A stretch of DNA of 64,000 nt from Candolleomyces eurysporus (lineage: Eukaryota > Basidiomycota > Agaricomycetes > Agaricales > Psathyrellaceae). The stretch covers positions 48,537 through 112,536 of the forward strand of contig JANBPK010001050.1 in the NCBI GenBank assembly GCA_027579435.1. Reading direction: 5' to 3'. This document shows positions 11,673 through 22,051 of the stretch, piece after piece. The notes under the pieces are model-generated. The model searched no databases. It was not told the DNA's origin and saw only the letters and a program-made list of their open reading frames with translations. Each line of letters begins with the position of its first letter. The stretch's first letter is position 1. The position numbers were made by a program, and so were the translations under genes.

Positions 11673-12299
11673 TCCAGACGGTCGCCCTCCGCAGGTTGTT
11701 TTCTTGTACCCACTTATTCTATGGCCTTTCCACATTCAGACCTACCTATTAAAGAGATATTCGCTTACTCCAAGCGCGTGCATAGATATTGTAGCAAGGT
11801 AGTAATGATGACAGTTCTGTTTAGATCAGGACCGAGATCTGGAAAAATCGTTGCGTAGTGACGTCACACGATGGCGGGGCCGTCTCTGACGCGCCATCAA
11901 TAGCCTGAGGAGGTGACGGGCGGCGGGACTGCGAAACCGACGACCCGAATATTGTCAAGGCGGTGTAGCAAAACACCGCCATAGCACAGCATTCGGTCCT
12001 GAATGTACATATCAAGAACAAAGGACGGCAATGACCGAATGACGAGGGCCAAAAGCCTCCGGTTCGGTATCAATGGACACCGAATATAGCAGTCTGGTCC
12101 GAAGACCGTATAACTGGGCCGGAGCAATTGCCCGTTGGGGCGGGGTAGACACTTGGCAGTCTTGGCTTCAGGGTCCGTACAGACGAAAAGAACGAGCTTT
12201 CCTTACGTAAAGACTCGTAATCATCAGTGATCACAAAGATCAGCCTTTCGGGCGCATGAGTCCATCGATAAAGAGTCCCTTCGACCTCTTCTGTCCCAC
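11673..12299. other. Intergenic region
   Basis: This holds the 3' flank of the preceding gene and the promoter side of the F-box/LRR gene at 12300. It contains a GC-rich segment with cggcggg-like words near 11920 but no coding frame or repeat that I can defend. Confidence 0.5.
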
Positions 12300-14050
12300 A
12301 TGTGCGATTCCTACATCACCGAGCCTCCTGTCGTCCCTCTTCGATTGTCGCCCGTCAAAGATGTCCTCAGCGACTCGAGAACATTGTCAAACATCTTTAG
12401 ACATATCATTCCGCTCGATCGCGATACAGACCGGAGGGACATCGCTGAAGGAAGGCGACAATTATTGTCCATTGCATTGGTATCTACGACCTTCTGCGAT
12501 CCTGCTTTAGACTGCTTGTGGGAGTGTATTGGGTCCCTTGTGCCCTTGATTCTCCTCATACCCTCAATCAGCTCCTTTGGGGGCGTTTATGTGAGTGTTG
12601 CAATTCATTAATCGTGAACCAACTGTAATTCTGGTCAAATCGAGAAAAGAACACTAGCCGTATCCCAAAACTTGAACTGTCTTTCCACAAATATGCAAGT
12701 CGTGTTCGCACGCTCGAGGTCTCGGGAAGAATGGGAACGATAGAATCGTCCACCCTTGTCGATCCCATGGTATACCTTCTCCTTCATCAGCAACTGGGCG
12801 GTTTTCCACTCCTTCCATCGCTGGAACGTATCAAACTCATGACGATCACACCAACTTTCCCTCCAAACCTATTGTTCCCACTCCTCCTCCCCTGCTCGTC
12901 CTTCCACACCCTTCATATTGAAGGACCTCCGTTGGAAGAGGCATGGTCCCATCAGATTGGGCTGCCCTTTGTAGCTTCGCGGGTCAGCTCACTCAAGCAT
13001 CTCGTTTTGCGGCATGATACAGCATCTATCCCCCTACAGAAGTTCTGGGAGACGATACTTCAGCTCTCGAAGTTGGAAACCTTAACCCTGTTGCTTCCAC
13101 AGAGTCGTGCAGCTAGTTTACCAGGAGGCTTCATGCATGAGCTGGGGGGGCAAATGAACCGGCTTCTCAACTTGACTCTACATATTCAGATCGAAGGTCG
13201 CCTTGAAAAGGCGTTCGGGCCAACACTGTCCACATGGTCCGGGACCGACGATCAATTCACCGGGTTCAGCAAATCCTACTTTCGGGCACTCGACTGCCTT
13301 TCTTTCTTCAACACATATAAAAGTCCGAGGAACGTTTTCCTGACGCCCGGGTTGGTGCACAACCTATCCTCAATTATAGTGTTCACGACGACAAACACAG
13401 CTCCGGCCGACTTGTCGGAGCTAAGAAAGGTCCTCATGGTTTGTCCCTCGTTAAGGAGCCTTACGATAAAAGGCGGGAATCCTGACACTGGAATTCATGT
13501 GTCGCACCTCCTACCATTCATCTCAGAACTTCGGCTGGATCAGCTCGTCCTCAACGTCCCGAACCTCCTCAGTCGCTCGAAGGCCTTCGGATTGATTGCA
13601 TTCTTGGAACCTGGACCCGCGCTAAACCAGCAAAAATACCATCATCCTTTACAAACTCTCCTCCTTCCAACGAATTGGACTGAAGGCACTCCGACTTTGC
13701 TTGAAGTCGCTCAAGTTGCAAAGATAACCCCGTTGCTGCGACGAATCGGTACCCCCATCGATTCCTCCCTCACTTCCAGCCCTGAAGGTTTAATGAAACT
13801 TGCGGCTTGGAGCCCGACACTCTCCAAGCCTAGCTCACTCATTCACCTAGAGGTTTGCGAAGTTCGGGATCCATCCAAACAGTTTTCGCCGCACGAATAT
13901 CAAGCGATTGCCAAGTTCCTTGATATTTGCTTCCCCAACCTGGTGTCAATCAGTTTGCATCCTGATTCTACTTGTGGTATTTATTGGACTTTTATTGAGC
14001 AATTGCGGATTGTGTACAAAGAGAACAGGTTAGCGTTATCCCATGTTTGA
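12300..14050 (+). CDS. F-box/LRR-like protein, copy A
   Basis: Two exons, 12300-12590 and 12650-14050, with a 59-nt phase-0 intron after GGVY, give about 563 residues. Residues ~15-90 (PVKDVLSDSRTLSNIFRHI, then LLSIALVSTTFCDPALDCLW) form the F-box-like motif common in basidiomycetes. The rest is Leu-rich with irregular repeats (LLPCSSFHTLHIEGPPLEE, LSKLETLTLLLPQS, LRSLTIKGGNPDTG) and ends in a conserved block (HLEVCEVRDPSKQFSPHEYQ, FLDICFPNLVSISLHP, FIEQLRIVYKENRL). The same plan, with the intron in the same place, occurs in the copies at 55571-57369 and 60798-62470, which fixed the splice sites and start. The expected role is substrate adaptor of an SCF-type ubiquitin ligase. No frame damage is visible. 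Confidence 0.8.
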
Positions 14051-14657
14051 TCAACATAATGAACCAAGGATGCTCGTCGTAGTTATCGAATTCAAATTCT
14101 TTTTATAGTGTCGCAATCTGAGTCTCAAACACCACTTCGGTGTCAGAAAGTGATACCGAGAACTTCAAGCGAGAGTCATCTGGGAAAATGCTTAACGTTG
14201 CCGTGATCACTCAGAAAATTTGAATTATAGCGTGAGTGCCTCCCTGGAACACAGTTCCTGGCACGTCGCCCAAGGACGTCGTTGATAGTCACTTCTTGCC
14301 CCCTCAGGCACAGCTCAGAGTCCCGGACGAAGAGATTCCTTGCTCTGACTGCTTGGTACTATTTACTTCTGTACCTTTTACCAATCACCACCATGCAACA
14401 CGGTCACAAACGTCATTGGCCATATGCATCATCACCCATCGTTCGACCGCCATCGATGTCGCCTCAAGGACCACATCTTAGCAATGGACACGAATCTCGA
14501 CGTCCCGATGAGGAGAGATATATCTAATCTCTAAGTGAATTGTGTTCAGTCGAAATTCATCCAGGTGGTCACGCTGACGGAAAACACAGAAGCAATTTTT
14601 GCAGGATTCTTTACAATGCTATAGACTATTTACAGCATCGAGACTCGATAAACACGC
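14051..14657. other. Convergent intergenic region
   Basis: This separates the 3' ends of the F-box/LRR gene (+) and nitrate reductase (-), so it should hold both polyadenylation regions. The short open frames have no coding look. Confidence 0.5.
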
Positions 14658-17600
14658 TCAGAAAATGATAATCTGAGATGTTGGGTGCCAACCCATTGCA
14701 ATAAGACTATCTGTGGAATAGCTTAGACCGGCGCCATCGCGTTTGCTACCAGGGAAGACTCACCTTTTACGCTCTGTTCCATTGGAGGAGGTCCGCAGAG
14801 GCAAACGACGCCTTCCTTGCTTGGCCCTGGGAGGTGAGTAGTTAACATGTCGACGTTGACACGGCCAACTGAGTGACTCCAGTCTCCAGGGATGTTCTTT
14901 CCAGTCAGGGAGTAGCGCAAGCTCAGTCGAGATGGGTAGCGAGTCGCGAGGGAGTCTAACTCTTCCCTGCATAGGATGTCGTCGAAATCCCGATTGATAT
15001 CGAGCACCCACGCCTTCGTAGTCGTGTCGGATGGATCCTCGAAGATGCCTCGCAGAACCTGTAAGATGGGAGTGATACCACTTCCAGCGCAGACCATTCC
15101 AACCTCGCGCACAACCGTCGTCGTACCGTGGATAAGGGCCTTGCCATCCCCTTGCCAGGTGAAATGGCCGATAGGCCCCTTCAACTCGACCGCATCACCC
15201 TCCTCCAATTCTGCAAATCCGAGTGTCATCTTACCACCTGTGGGGAAGTCGGGCGTAGGGTAATAGATTCTAGGTTCTTCTCGTCAGCAAACGCAATCTG
15301 AAGCTACTTTCGCAGATACTCACTTGACCAACATGTCGATGAATCCTTTTTCGTGCTGCCTCGACAACGGCGTGTAGGCCCGTTGCACCAGCTCACCCTC
15401 TGACACCTTCTTCCCTGATTTTGCCACCTTTCGCTTCAGACGAACGTAGACGTGCTGTCCAGTGGGCAGGCCTAGGGCCTGATCATCACCTTCTAACGCG
15501 AATCGGAAAATCTTGGAGTCCTTTGATACTTCTTTCACGCTTACAAGGGGCGACGGTTTCCATTTCTTCGGGTGCAAGAAAACGCCAGGTTTGTCGGAGC
15601 TCTCTGTCGGTTGATCCTCACCCACTAGCGACCCTACCAGCGTTCCGATGTGGAACTCGGCCAATTTTCGACGAGCGTCCGCGCTGTGGATCGCCATGAA
15701 GTCATCTGTTGCGTCTTCGCCTGCAACAAGGGTGATCGACTGAGGACCTCCTGGATGTTCAGCGAGGTACTCCGTGGCGTCGTAGACCTGTGAGACAAGA
15801 TTATCACCGCTGGCGTCATAATTCAAATCTGACTCGTCCTCACCTCGCCCTTAACCACGAACCAAGGATTGTCAGTCCCGGTATGCTCTGCCAACTCTTC
15901 CTTGGTGATTTTTCGAGTAACGCCCGGCTTGATCATGCTTACGACCTCTTGCTCCACCGCGTCTTCGTTCTGCACTGTCTCGTTCAAGGCCGAGACGCCG
16001 AATACTGGCTTGGTGGGGTCCCTTCCTTGGTCCTTCAACCTCTGCATCCATCCGCCGGGCTGAGTCCCAGCCACTGACGCGAACGTTAGCTTTCGATATG
16101 CCTAAGTCAAGTTGATCGTACATACTTGTTGGATGTTCGAATCTCATACTCCCATCATCTAGGTGGTGAATGCAAACCCGGAACCACCAGTTGTTCATCA
16201 TTCCCGTCGCGTTCCAATACATATCCCGAGGCTGAAGAGCAAGAGACTCGTCCATCGCCCGTACCACGATCGCAGGAGACTCGCCTAGTCGCCCTACCGT
16301 GACCTGGAAGGACCAGAACGACCAGCAGAAGCACTGATCATTGTCCGTCAGGTCGACTTTGCCGTAGATTGCGTCGTCGAAGGCGAAGTCGCGGAACTGG
16401 TCTTCGGGGTACTGGATTTCTGCTAATTCCCAAGTGGTGCCTTCGTCCAGGGAAATCTCGACGCGCGTAATTCGACGTCCTCCACCGCCGTAGGCGTACC
16501 CGCGGAGGGTGTACATATCTTGGACGTTCCCTTTGAGAATTTCGTCGTGGTCTGGGCAGGCGACGGCGCTGTTAACGTTGAGGTCGCGGATGATGTATCT
16601 AGAACATTCAGAGCGTTAGTGTCTGCTTACATGTTGGACTATGGTTCAAAGGGACTACCTGGGATCGTACCACCACGATTTTTCGGCTCTGGCTTGGTCG
16701 GGGCCTACAGGCATCGGGAGGACCTTATTGTCGTGGAAGTGGAGGTGGTGTTGGCTTTCGATGGCGGATAATTCGATTTTCTTGAGCCATTTGACGGATC
16801 GGCCGCCGATTTGACCTGGGACGACGAGGCGGATTGGGAAGCCGTGATCAGGTTCCAGCCTTTGGAGGGTGAAAAGCCCGTGAGTACTCAAAGCAAACGT
16901 CGATGAATGGGGTGGCTTACGGGAGTCCGTTCATACCCCAGGCCAGCATCATCCCTTTCCTGGGGTCTCGTGCCCAACTGGTCAGTTGGCTGTCGTGGAA
17001 AGGGTGAATCGTCAATCCCAAATATCGATGTTGGTTTACAGAGGCAACGTACCTAGTTCCGTAAGGGCCGTTTGGCAGCGAATCGCCACCTTCGAATACG
17101 ACGTGTTTTGCACCCCGCTTTGGCTGGATGAAGTCGAGTACGTCTGCGAGACGTACCCCGGTGAAGAGAGCTGTGGATATCCCGGCGGCTCCCCAGCTGA
17201 AACCAAGGGATTTTTGAACGACGTTCTGCTCCTTACGCCTGTTTCCTGCGCATACGAGAGTGATTGGGACCGTCACGACTTCGAATGTTTTGCGGAAGTC
17301 GTCGATGCTGAAAGTTACAGGGTTATCGCATAATCTGACAAAGTTCCTGTTAGTCACTCGTCGAACTCTCAAGAGGGACAAAGATGATGAAAACATGGAT
17401 ATGGATGTCGTACCCGCTAATTTCGACCTTCCAGTCTCGTGCCATCTGGGCGTCGACTTTGGGGACGGCTCCGTGGTTGCGAACGAAGAACAGGTTGGTG
17501 GAGGTGAAGAAGCCTTGACTATAGAGGTCGGTAAGCTTCGCTTCAGCGTTGAATGGGTGTTTGCCCGTCAGGCGAACCATGCGAGGGTCTCGCGGAACCC

Positions 17601-18029
17601 ATTCATCTGGCGTCCCCCTGATCAGCAAAGAATGGGATCAGTCATCTTTTCCTCAGCGTATGTAAGAACAACGGAAACTCACTTGTCTTGGGCGTCAATG
17701 GTGCTAGAGACTTGGTCTCTGGGTATCGCTGGCGCCTTGAAGGCATCAGGAAGCACGCGAGGTCGCAAGGATGCCTCGGGAACACCGTTTGCTTCGAGCG
17801 CCTGGAGCGTGGCTGGGTAGAATGGTTCCGGCAGATTCGTCGCTGTACTGGGTAACGGCGGCTCCTCGCTGCCACTGGACCTGGCATCCGAGCTCGATGA
17901 AGGAAGTGGGGAAAGTGGCCCTTTAGAATCGTTCGAGGAGCTCTCATGGTCCTCGGAAACCTCTTCGACGACGGGCTTTTTGGCAATCGAGCTCTTCCTC
18001 TTGGAAACGAACTTTCGTATGTGCTGCAT
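14658..18029 (-). CDS. niaD: Assimilatory nitrate reductase
   Basis: Reduces nitrate to nitrite with NAD(P)H in the cytosol. Ten exons join in frame: complement of 14658-14710, 14764-15269, 15324-15787, 15844-16073, 16126-16598, 16659-16859, 16921-16989, 17053-17346, 17414-17617, 17683-18029, giving 946 residues, close to the usual fungal length. After a ~110-residue Ser/Pro/Glu-rich leader comes the molybdopterin domain (Cys216 in VCAGNRR, then DHGFPIRLVVPGQIGGRSVK), the dimerisation domain, cytochrome b5 (EHPGG with His617; second haem ligand His640), the FAD domain (RAYTP, 742-746) and the NAD(P)H domain (GSGITP; CGPPP at 919). The last exon is only 53 nt and ends MGWHPTSQIIIF, a typical C-terminus; without it the frame would run into the intron. 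Upstream lie GATA motifs (18401-18456). It is third in the direction transporter then reductase, both on the minus strand. Confidence 0.96.
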
Positions 18030-18926
18030 GGTAGGGAGATGTCCAAGAAGTCCTGTGCGGGGAGGGGCAGGTAAGAATGGGTTTGGAAGTTCTGCGTCGG
18101 AAGACCCTGAGGGGTTCTACGGCCGATGCTCAATACCCTTGACCATAACCGATTTCGAACGGGGGACGAAACGTTGTTTTGGGACCTCATCTTTGGGTGG
18201 AGTTTCGTTATCCCATCCCCGTTTGTTACGGCTACCCCCAAACCTTCTGCCACTCCTTCGGGTGACAACCGTTTGGAATGAATTATGTACTTCGACAGTG
18301 GAATCTATTAGGATTTTCCTCTATCGGGCCACGATGCTTCCCGCGGGAGCTGTAGATAGGAACTCAGCCAATGGGCGGGGATTGATTTCGGGTTCTCAGC
18401 TATCTCTTCTTTATCTCAGTTATCTATAGATAGTAGAGTGAGCTCCAGATATGATAAGGCAAGTCCAACATGCTTCTAACATGCAGGGGGCCACTCATTG
18501 CTCGCCGCACGAACCCCACGTTGTGAGACTTGTGTTACAAATGAATCAGAGGAACAGGACCAAATCACGCTGGAGCTGCATAGATAAGGACATGTGCAGC
18601 GCTGACAGAGACAGAGGGAGAAATAATTTTTCCAAATCGGGTGTTTGTGCGCACGCCGGGGGCGGCCGAAGGGTGATTTTGAAATTCAAAGAGTATTCAT
18701 CGCGGCGTTTCATCAAAATCTACGGTACATGAAGCATAAGTCTGCTACATAATATTACAGTCTATTGCGTTTCGTGGTGACCGTGCAAATGGCCATTAGC
18801 AAGCGGTCCGGCCAGACCCGACCGCCCGCGTAAACGCTTTTCTGGAAAAACGTCAAAGGGGAGATAAGCAAAGGAAAACTGAAAGATAAAGGGGGTCATG
18901 GCGATAGCGTGAAAAGGGATGTTGTT
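18030..18926. other. Nitrate reductase promoter region
   Basis: An 897-bp spacer between the transporter stop and the nitrate reductase start, both genes on the minus strand. It holds the GATA cluster at 18401-18456 and otherwise no coding frame. Confidence 0.7.
18401..18456 (-). promoter_or_regulatory. GATA-motif cluster upstream of nitrate reductase
   Basis: Six GATA/TATC words lie in 56 bp (18401, 18412, 18421, 18429, 18448, 18453), 372-427 bp upstream of the nitrate reductase ATG. GATA motifs in pairs or clusters are the binding sites of AreA/NIT2-type nitrogen regulators in fungi. Use of these sites here is inferred from density and position. Confidence 0.65.
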
Positions 18927-20998
18927 TTAATATGTGGGAACGGGAATGACCACCAGCACGGCGTTGATGGCGACGCAGATGATTCCCATTATCCACCATG
19001 CCTTCCCTGCGGCGGGCTGGAATCGGAAAATGAGTGTGAAAATGATGCCGCCGATGTTTCCTGAGCCGCCGACGATGCCTGACATGACGCCCTGTAGCGA
19101 ACAAAGAAGGGTGGAGAGAGTTAGTAACTGTTCGTAATTCATAGATGAATGCCAATTCCCCGAACGATGCCGAGGTCCTTCGAACATAAAAATAGGTAGA
19201 AGAGGGGACGAGTAACTCACGTTATTGAAAGCGTTGCAGTGGGGCACAAGGGCAAAGTTTGCACCGTTCCCAAGCTCAGAAAAAATAGCAGCGACAGAGA
19301 AGACTCCCATGACCACAGCGACTATTCGGAGACGACAAAATGGAGAAATGAATTAGCGGGCTGCGCGAAATACGCGAGGCGGAGAAGTTCAAGACGTACG
19401 ATCTGGAAGGTCACTTCCGGTGTGGTTGGCGAGGTAGAAGCCACCAGCGATGCTGCTCGCGCCCATGATTAATCCGCAGATGAGGGTCCACCATTTCTTG
19501 CCCTGAGTTCCCCAGTACCGGTAAACGACATCACCGACGTAGCCTCCGAATGGGCGTGTGACAAGGTTGAGGAAGCCGCTGAAGAATACGTGAATAGATT
19601 AGCTTCATTTCACATGCAAAGCACAGAACTTACAAGACAGAGGTGTAGTAACCGGCAGTCACCATCGAGAAGCCTTCGATGCGACGGTTGTAGATAGTGT
19701 AGAGGATATCAGCCATCTTTGCGTCCAGGGCGAGCTCGAAGCCGAAGGTGGTGAGGTAAGCGAGCGAGGGGAGCCAAGTGAGTGGGCTGCTGATGATCGT
19801 GAGGGCTGTCTTCATGGTCAAGGGCTCATTGACGGCGATGTCGACTGTGGACTTGACGAGCGTGGAGTCGGGTTCGGAGTCGACGACTTGGACTGAGACT
19901 TCTCCCTTTTTCTTCTTCTCGAGGTCCTCGTCGTCGTCGTCGGATGGAGGTGCATGAGGCCTTTCGTCAGAGCCGTAGTGGATTTCATGTCCCTGCTGGA
20001 TGGCTAGCTCAGTGGCTCGGGTGTTGTGACGGTCAGACCATTTTCCAGCTGGGTGGTCTTGGCCGAAAATGAGGGTCAGGACAGCGACAAAGATAAGAAT
20101 GGGGGCACTGGGGAATGGAAGATGGAGTCAGGGGACATAATATAGGCGAATAGATAACGGGTGGATTAAGTACTTACGGAACTGCGGCGAAGGAGACTCT
20201 CCATGCGATATGTTCTGTCAGTCCAAGGTGTCGAAGGCCTTCGTACACCGATACCATTATCGCGAAGGTCGCTCCACCACTAGAGCGTTATCTTATCAGC
20301 CCATGTACGTTGACAACGATATCTAGAAGCAGATTTACCCCATGTTACCTGCAAGAATAGACGTTGTATGAGAATCCGGAGTTTGTAGATAGATTAAAGA
20401 GAACTTTGCTTACCCCAACCTCCAACAATAGCATTGGCTGTGCCGACGCAATTCTTGTCGAAGAAGGCGGATGTCCACGCCTGGCAGGGAACGAAGGTCC
20501 CACCGAGTATACCGATGAAGAACCTGAGGATGTAGAGAGACGTCGCGTTGTGAGCGGTGCCAGCCAGTCCTGAGGGAATCGCTCCGAGAACCAGGAGCGC
20601 CGCCATGACCTTTCTAGGTCCATAGCTGTCGACGAGGGGCCCAGTAACAAGCCGGACGAGCAAAGTAGCACAGAGCGCAATAACATTGGAGTTAGCGACT
20701 TGTGCGTTGGTAAGCTTCAAGTCTGACTTGATAGCCTCCGGAATCAACGGCGGGAACGCGAACCACGATAAGAATGCGACGAAAAATCCAACTAAAAGAA
20801 AGAGACCCCTAAGTATGTTGAGGAAAGCGTGAGTTAACGAAGAAAAGCTCACGCCAACTCAAGTGAAACGACCGTGCGTAAGGGTCGCGAAGGTTGAAGA
20901 AGGGGATCGTGTAACTCTTGAGGTTAACGGGGTTCACGACCGCTGGCTTCCAGAGGTGAGACCATTGGAAGACANGGGGGGGCGTAGGAGGTGGACAT
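18927..20998 (-). CDS. nrt2: High-affinity nitrate transporter (NNP/MFS family)
   Basis: Imports nitrate across the plasma membrane by proton symport. Eight exons: complement of 18927-19091, 19221-19321, 19400-19578, 19634-20107, 20178-20279, 20339-20348, 20414-20791, 20853-20998; 517 residues once the N at 20975 is dropped, which also restores the frame between start and exon 2. Twelve hydrophobic segments are expected for the family. Visible marks are GFFVAFLSWFAFPPLIPEAI (helix 1), GPLVDSYGPRKVM (MFS loop) and both nitrate signatures: GGWGNMGGG near residue 175 and GGSGNIGG near the C-terminus. A long hydrophilic loop (DDDDEDLEKKKKGEVSV) sits between helices 6 and 7, as in other fungal NrtA/CrnA proteins. 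The sixth listed interval is a 10-nt microexon that encodes the core of the first signature. It diverges from nitrite reductase. Confidence 0.95.
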
Positions 20999-21119
20999 GG
21001 TGTTACGCTGATGGATTCCGGTGGGGTCCAAGATTCCCAGGTGAAAGTTCGAGCTTTTAAGCGAAAGGCAGGCGTCTTGGATCGACAATTTCAGCCAAGT
21101 CCCCGTCGTAAATCACCAA

Positions 21120-21140
21120 GATATGACTGGGGAGCGGATA
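21120..21140 (-). promoter_or_regulatory. GATA pair upstream of the nitrate transporter
   Basis: Two GATA words, at 21120-21123 and 21137-21140, lie 122-142 bp upstream of the transporter ATG. Paired GATA sites at this distance suit nitrogen-regulated promoters, but two sites alone could be chance. Confidence 0.4.
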
Positions 21141-21704
21141 GCGCTCTCGACCGAAATCGTCCGTCACTTGGACGCAGTTCTGGTCTTCTCCATTGGGTTG
21201 TTCAATTGATCCCTCGAGGAAGCAACGAGGTGGGTGGAGAATTTTCGTCAAGGGTCAAATATTTCGTATCAAAAGAAGATCACCCCAGATCGGCTGGCAA
21301 ATAGACCCCAGTACTTGGAGCGACCCCCAAAGCGGTTTAAGCATAGAATTCGACAGGATTCGAGCTGTTTGTACGGACTTATGGGTCTTATCGCTGCCTG
21401 AGTTGGAGGGTTGCGAGACGGTTGCCAGTAACATAATCATCGAAACATCGGTACCGCAGTGAGACCCTGATGTCCATACAGCCCACACATGTCCAGGTAT
21501 GGCACATAGAAAGACAGCCCAGCCATTGAGACGGGTTTTCATATTGGAATTTAGTCGTCTCCCGACGTTCCCGCTACTGTCGACCAGTAGTGGATCGACG
21601 AACGCCGAACACGATGTTCGTATTCATTCACATTGGCATGTGGGAGACAGCGGCAAATGGTTCGGATTTTTGGACCCGCATGAGACTAAAATTGGAGCGA
21701 GAGA

Positions 21705-21770
21705 GATAGAGATATGAGGAAGATAAAGCAAAGATAAGACAGAGCGAAGGGACAGAAGAACGATAAGATA
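21705..21770 (+). promoter_or_regulatory. GATA-motif cluster upstream of nitrite reductase
   Basis: Six GATA words in 66 bp start at 21705, 21711, 21722, 21733, 21762 and 21767, several in the preferred form agataag or cgataag. They lie about 280-350 bp upstream of the nitrite reductase ATG in a purine-rich stretch. This is the densest GATA cluster in the window and a good candidate for AreA/NIT2-type control. Confidence 0.7.
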
Positions 21771-22051
21771 AGAAAGAATGGTTGTTACAAGCGGCGATCC
21801 AAACGTGCGGTATCACAAACCGAAACTTCGTTCTCCGAATGTTGCCCAGCTGCCACGCCGCATGGGCGCTTCTTCTCGTTGCTCCATCCAGGTCTGACTA
21901 TTCACGTCACCCCCTGTTCTGGCTATTCATGTCACCGAATTCGCGATTGGATCCAAGCTTTCGTTCCGAGAATCTGACCAGTTATCGGCCGTAGATTACC
22001 TAGGCATCTCGCCCCCCTAGAAATATGGCCGAATAGACCCCACACTCGCTA

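Larger units (their letters stand above)
20999..22051. promoter_or_regulatory. Bidirectional promoter, transporter / nitrite reductase
   Basis: The 1053 bp between the divergent start codons of the transporter (20998, minus) and nitrite reductase (22052, plus). No coding frame fits. GATA words occur near the transporter (21120, 21137, and TATC at 21389) and in a dense cluster near nitrite reductase (21705-21770). Shared control by nitrogen status is the likely function, inferred from layout. Confidence 0.7.

Noticed and set aside
14723..14763. Nitrate reductase ending in ESSLVANAMAPV
   Set aside because: This is read-through of a 53-nt intron. Splicing to 14710 gives DSLIAMGWHPTSQIIIF, a normal family C-terminus.
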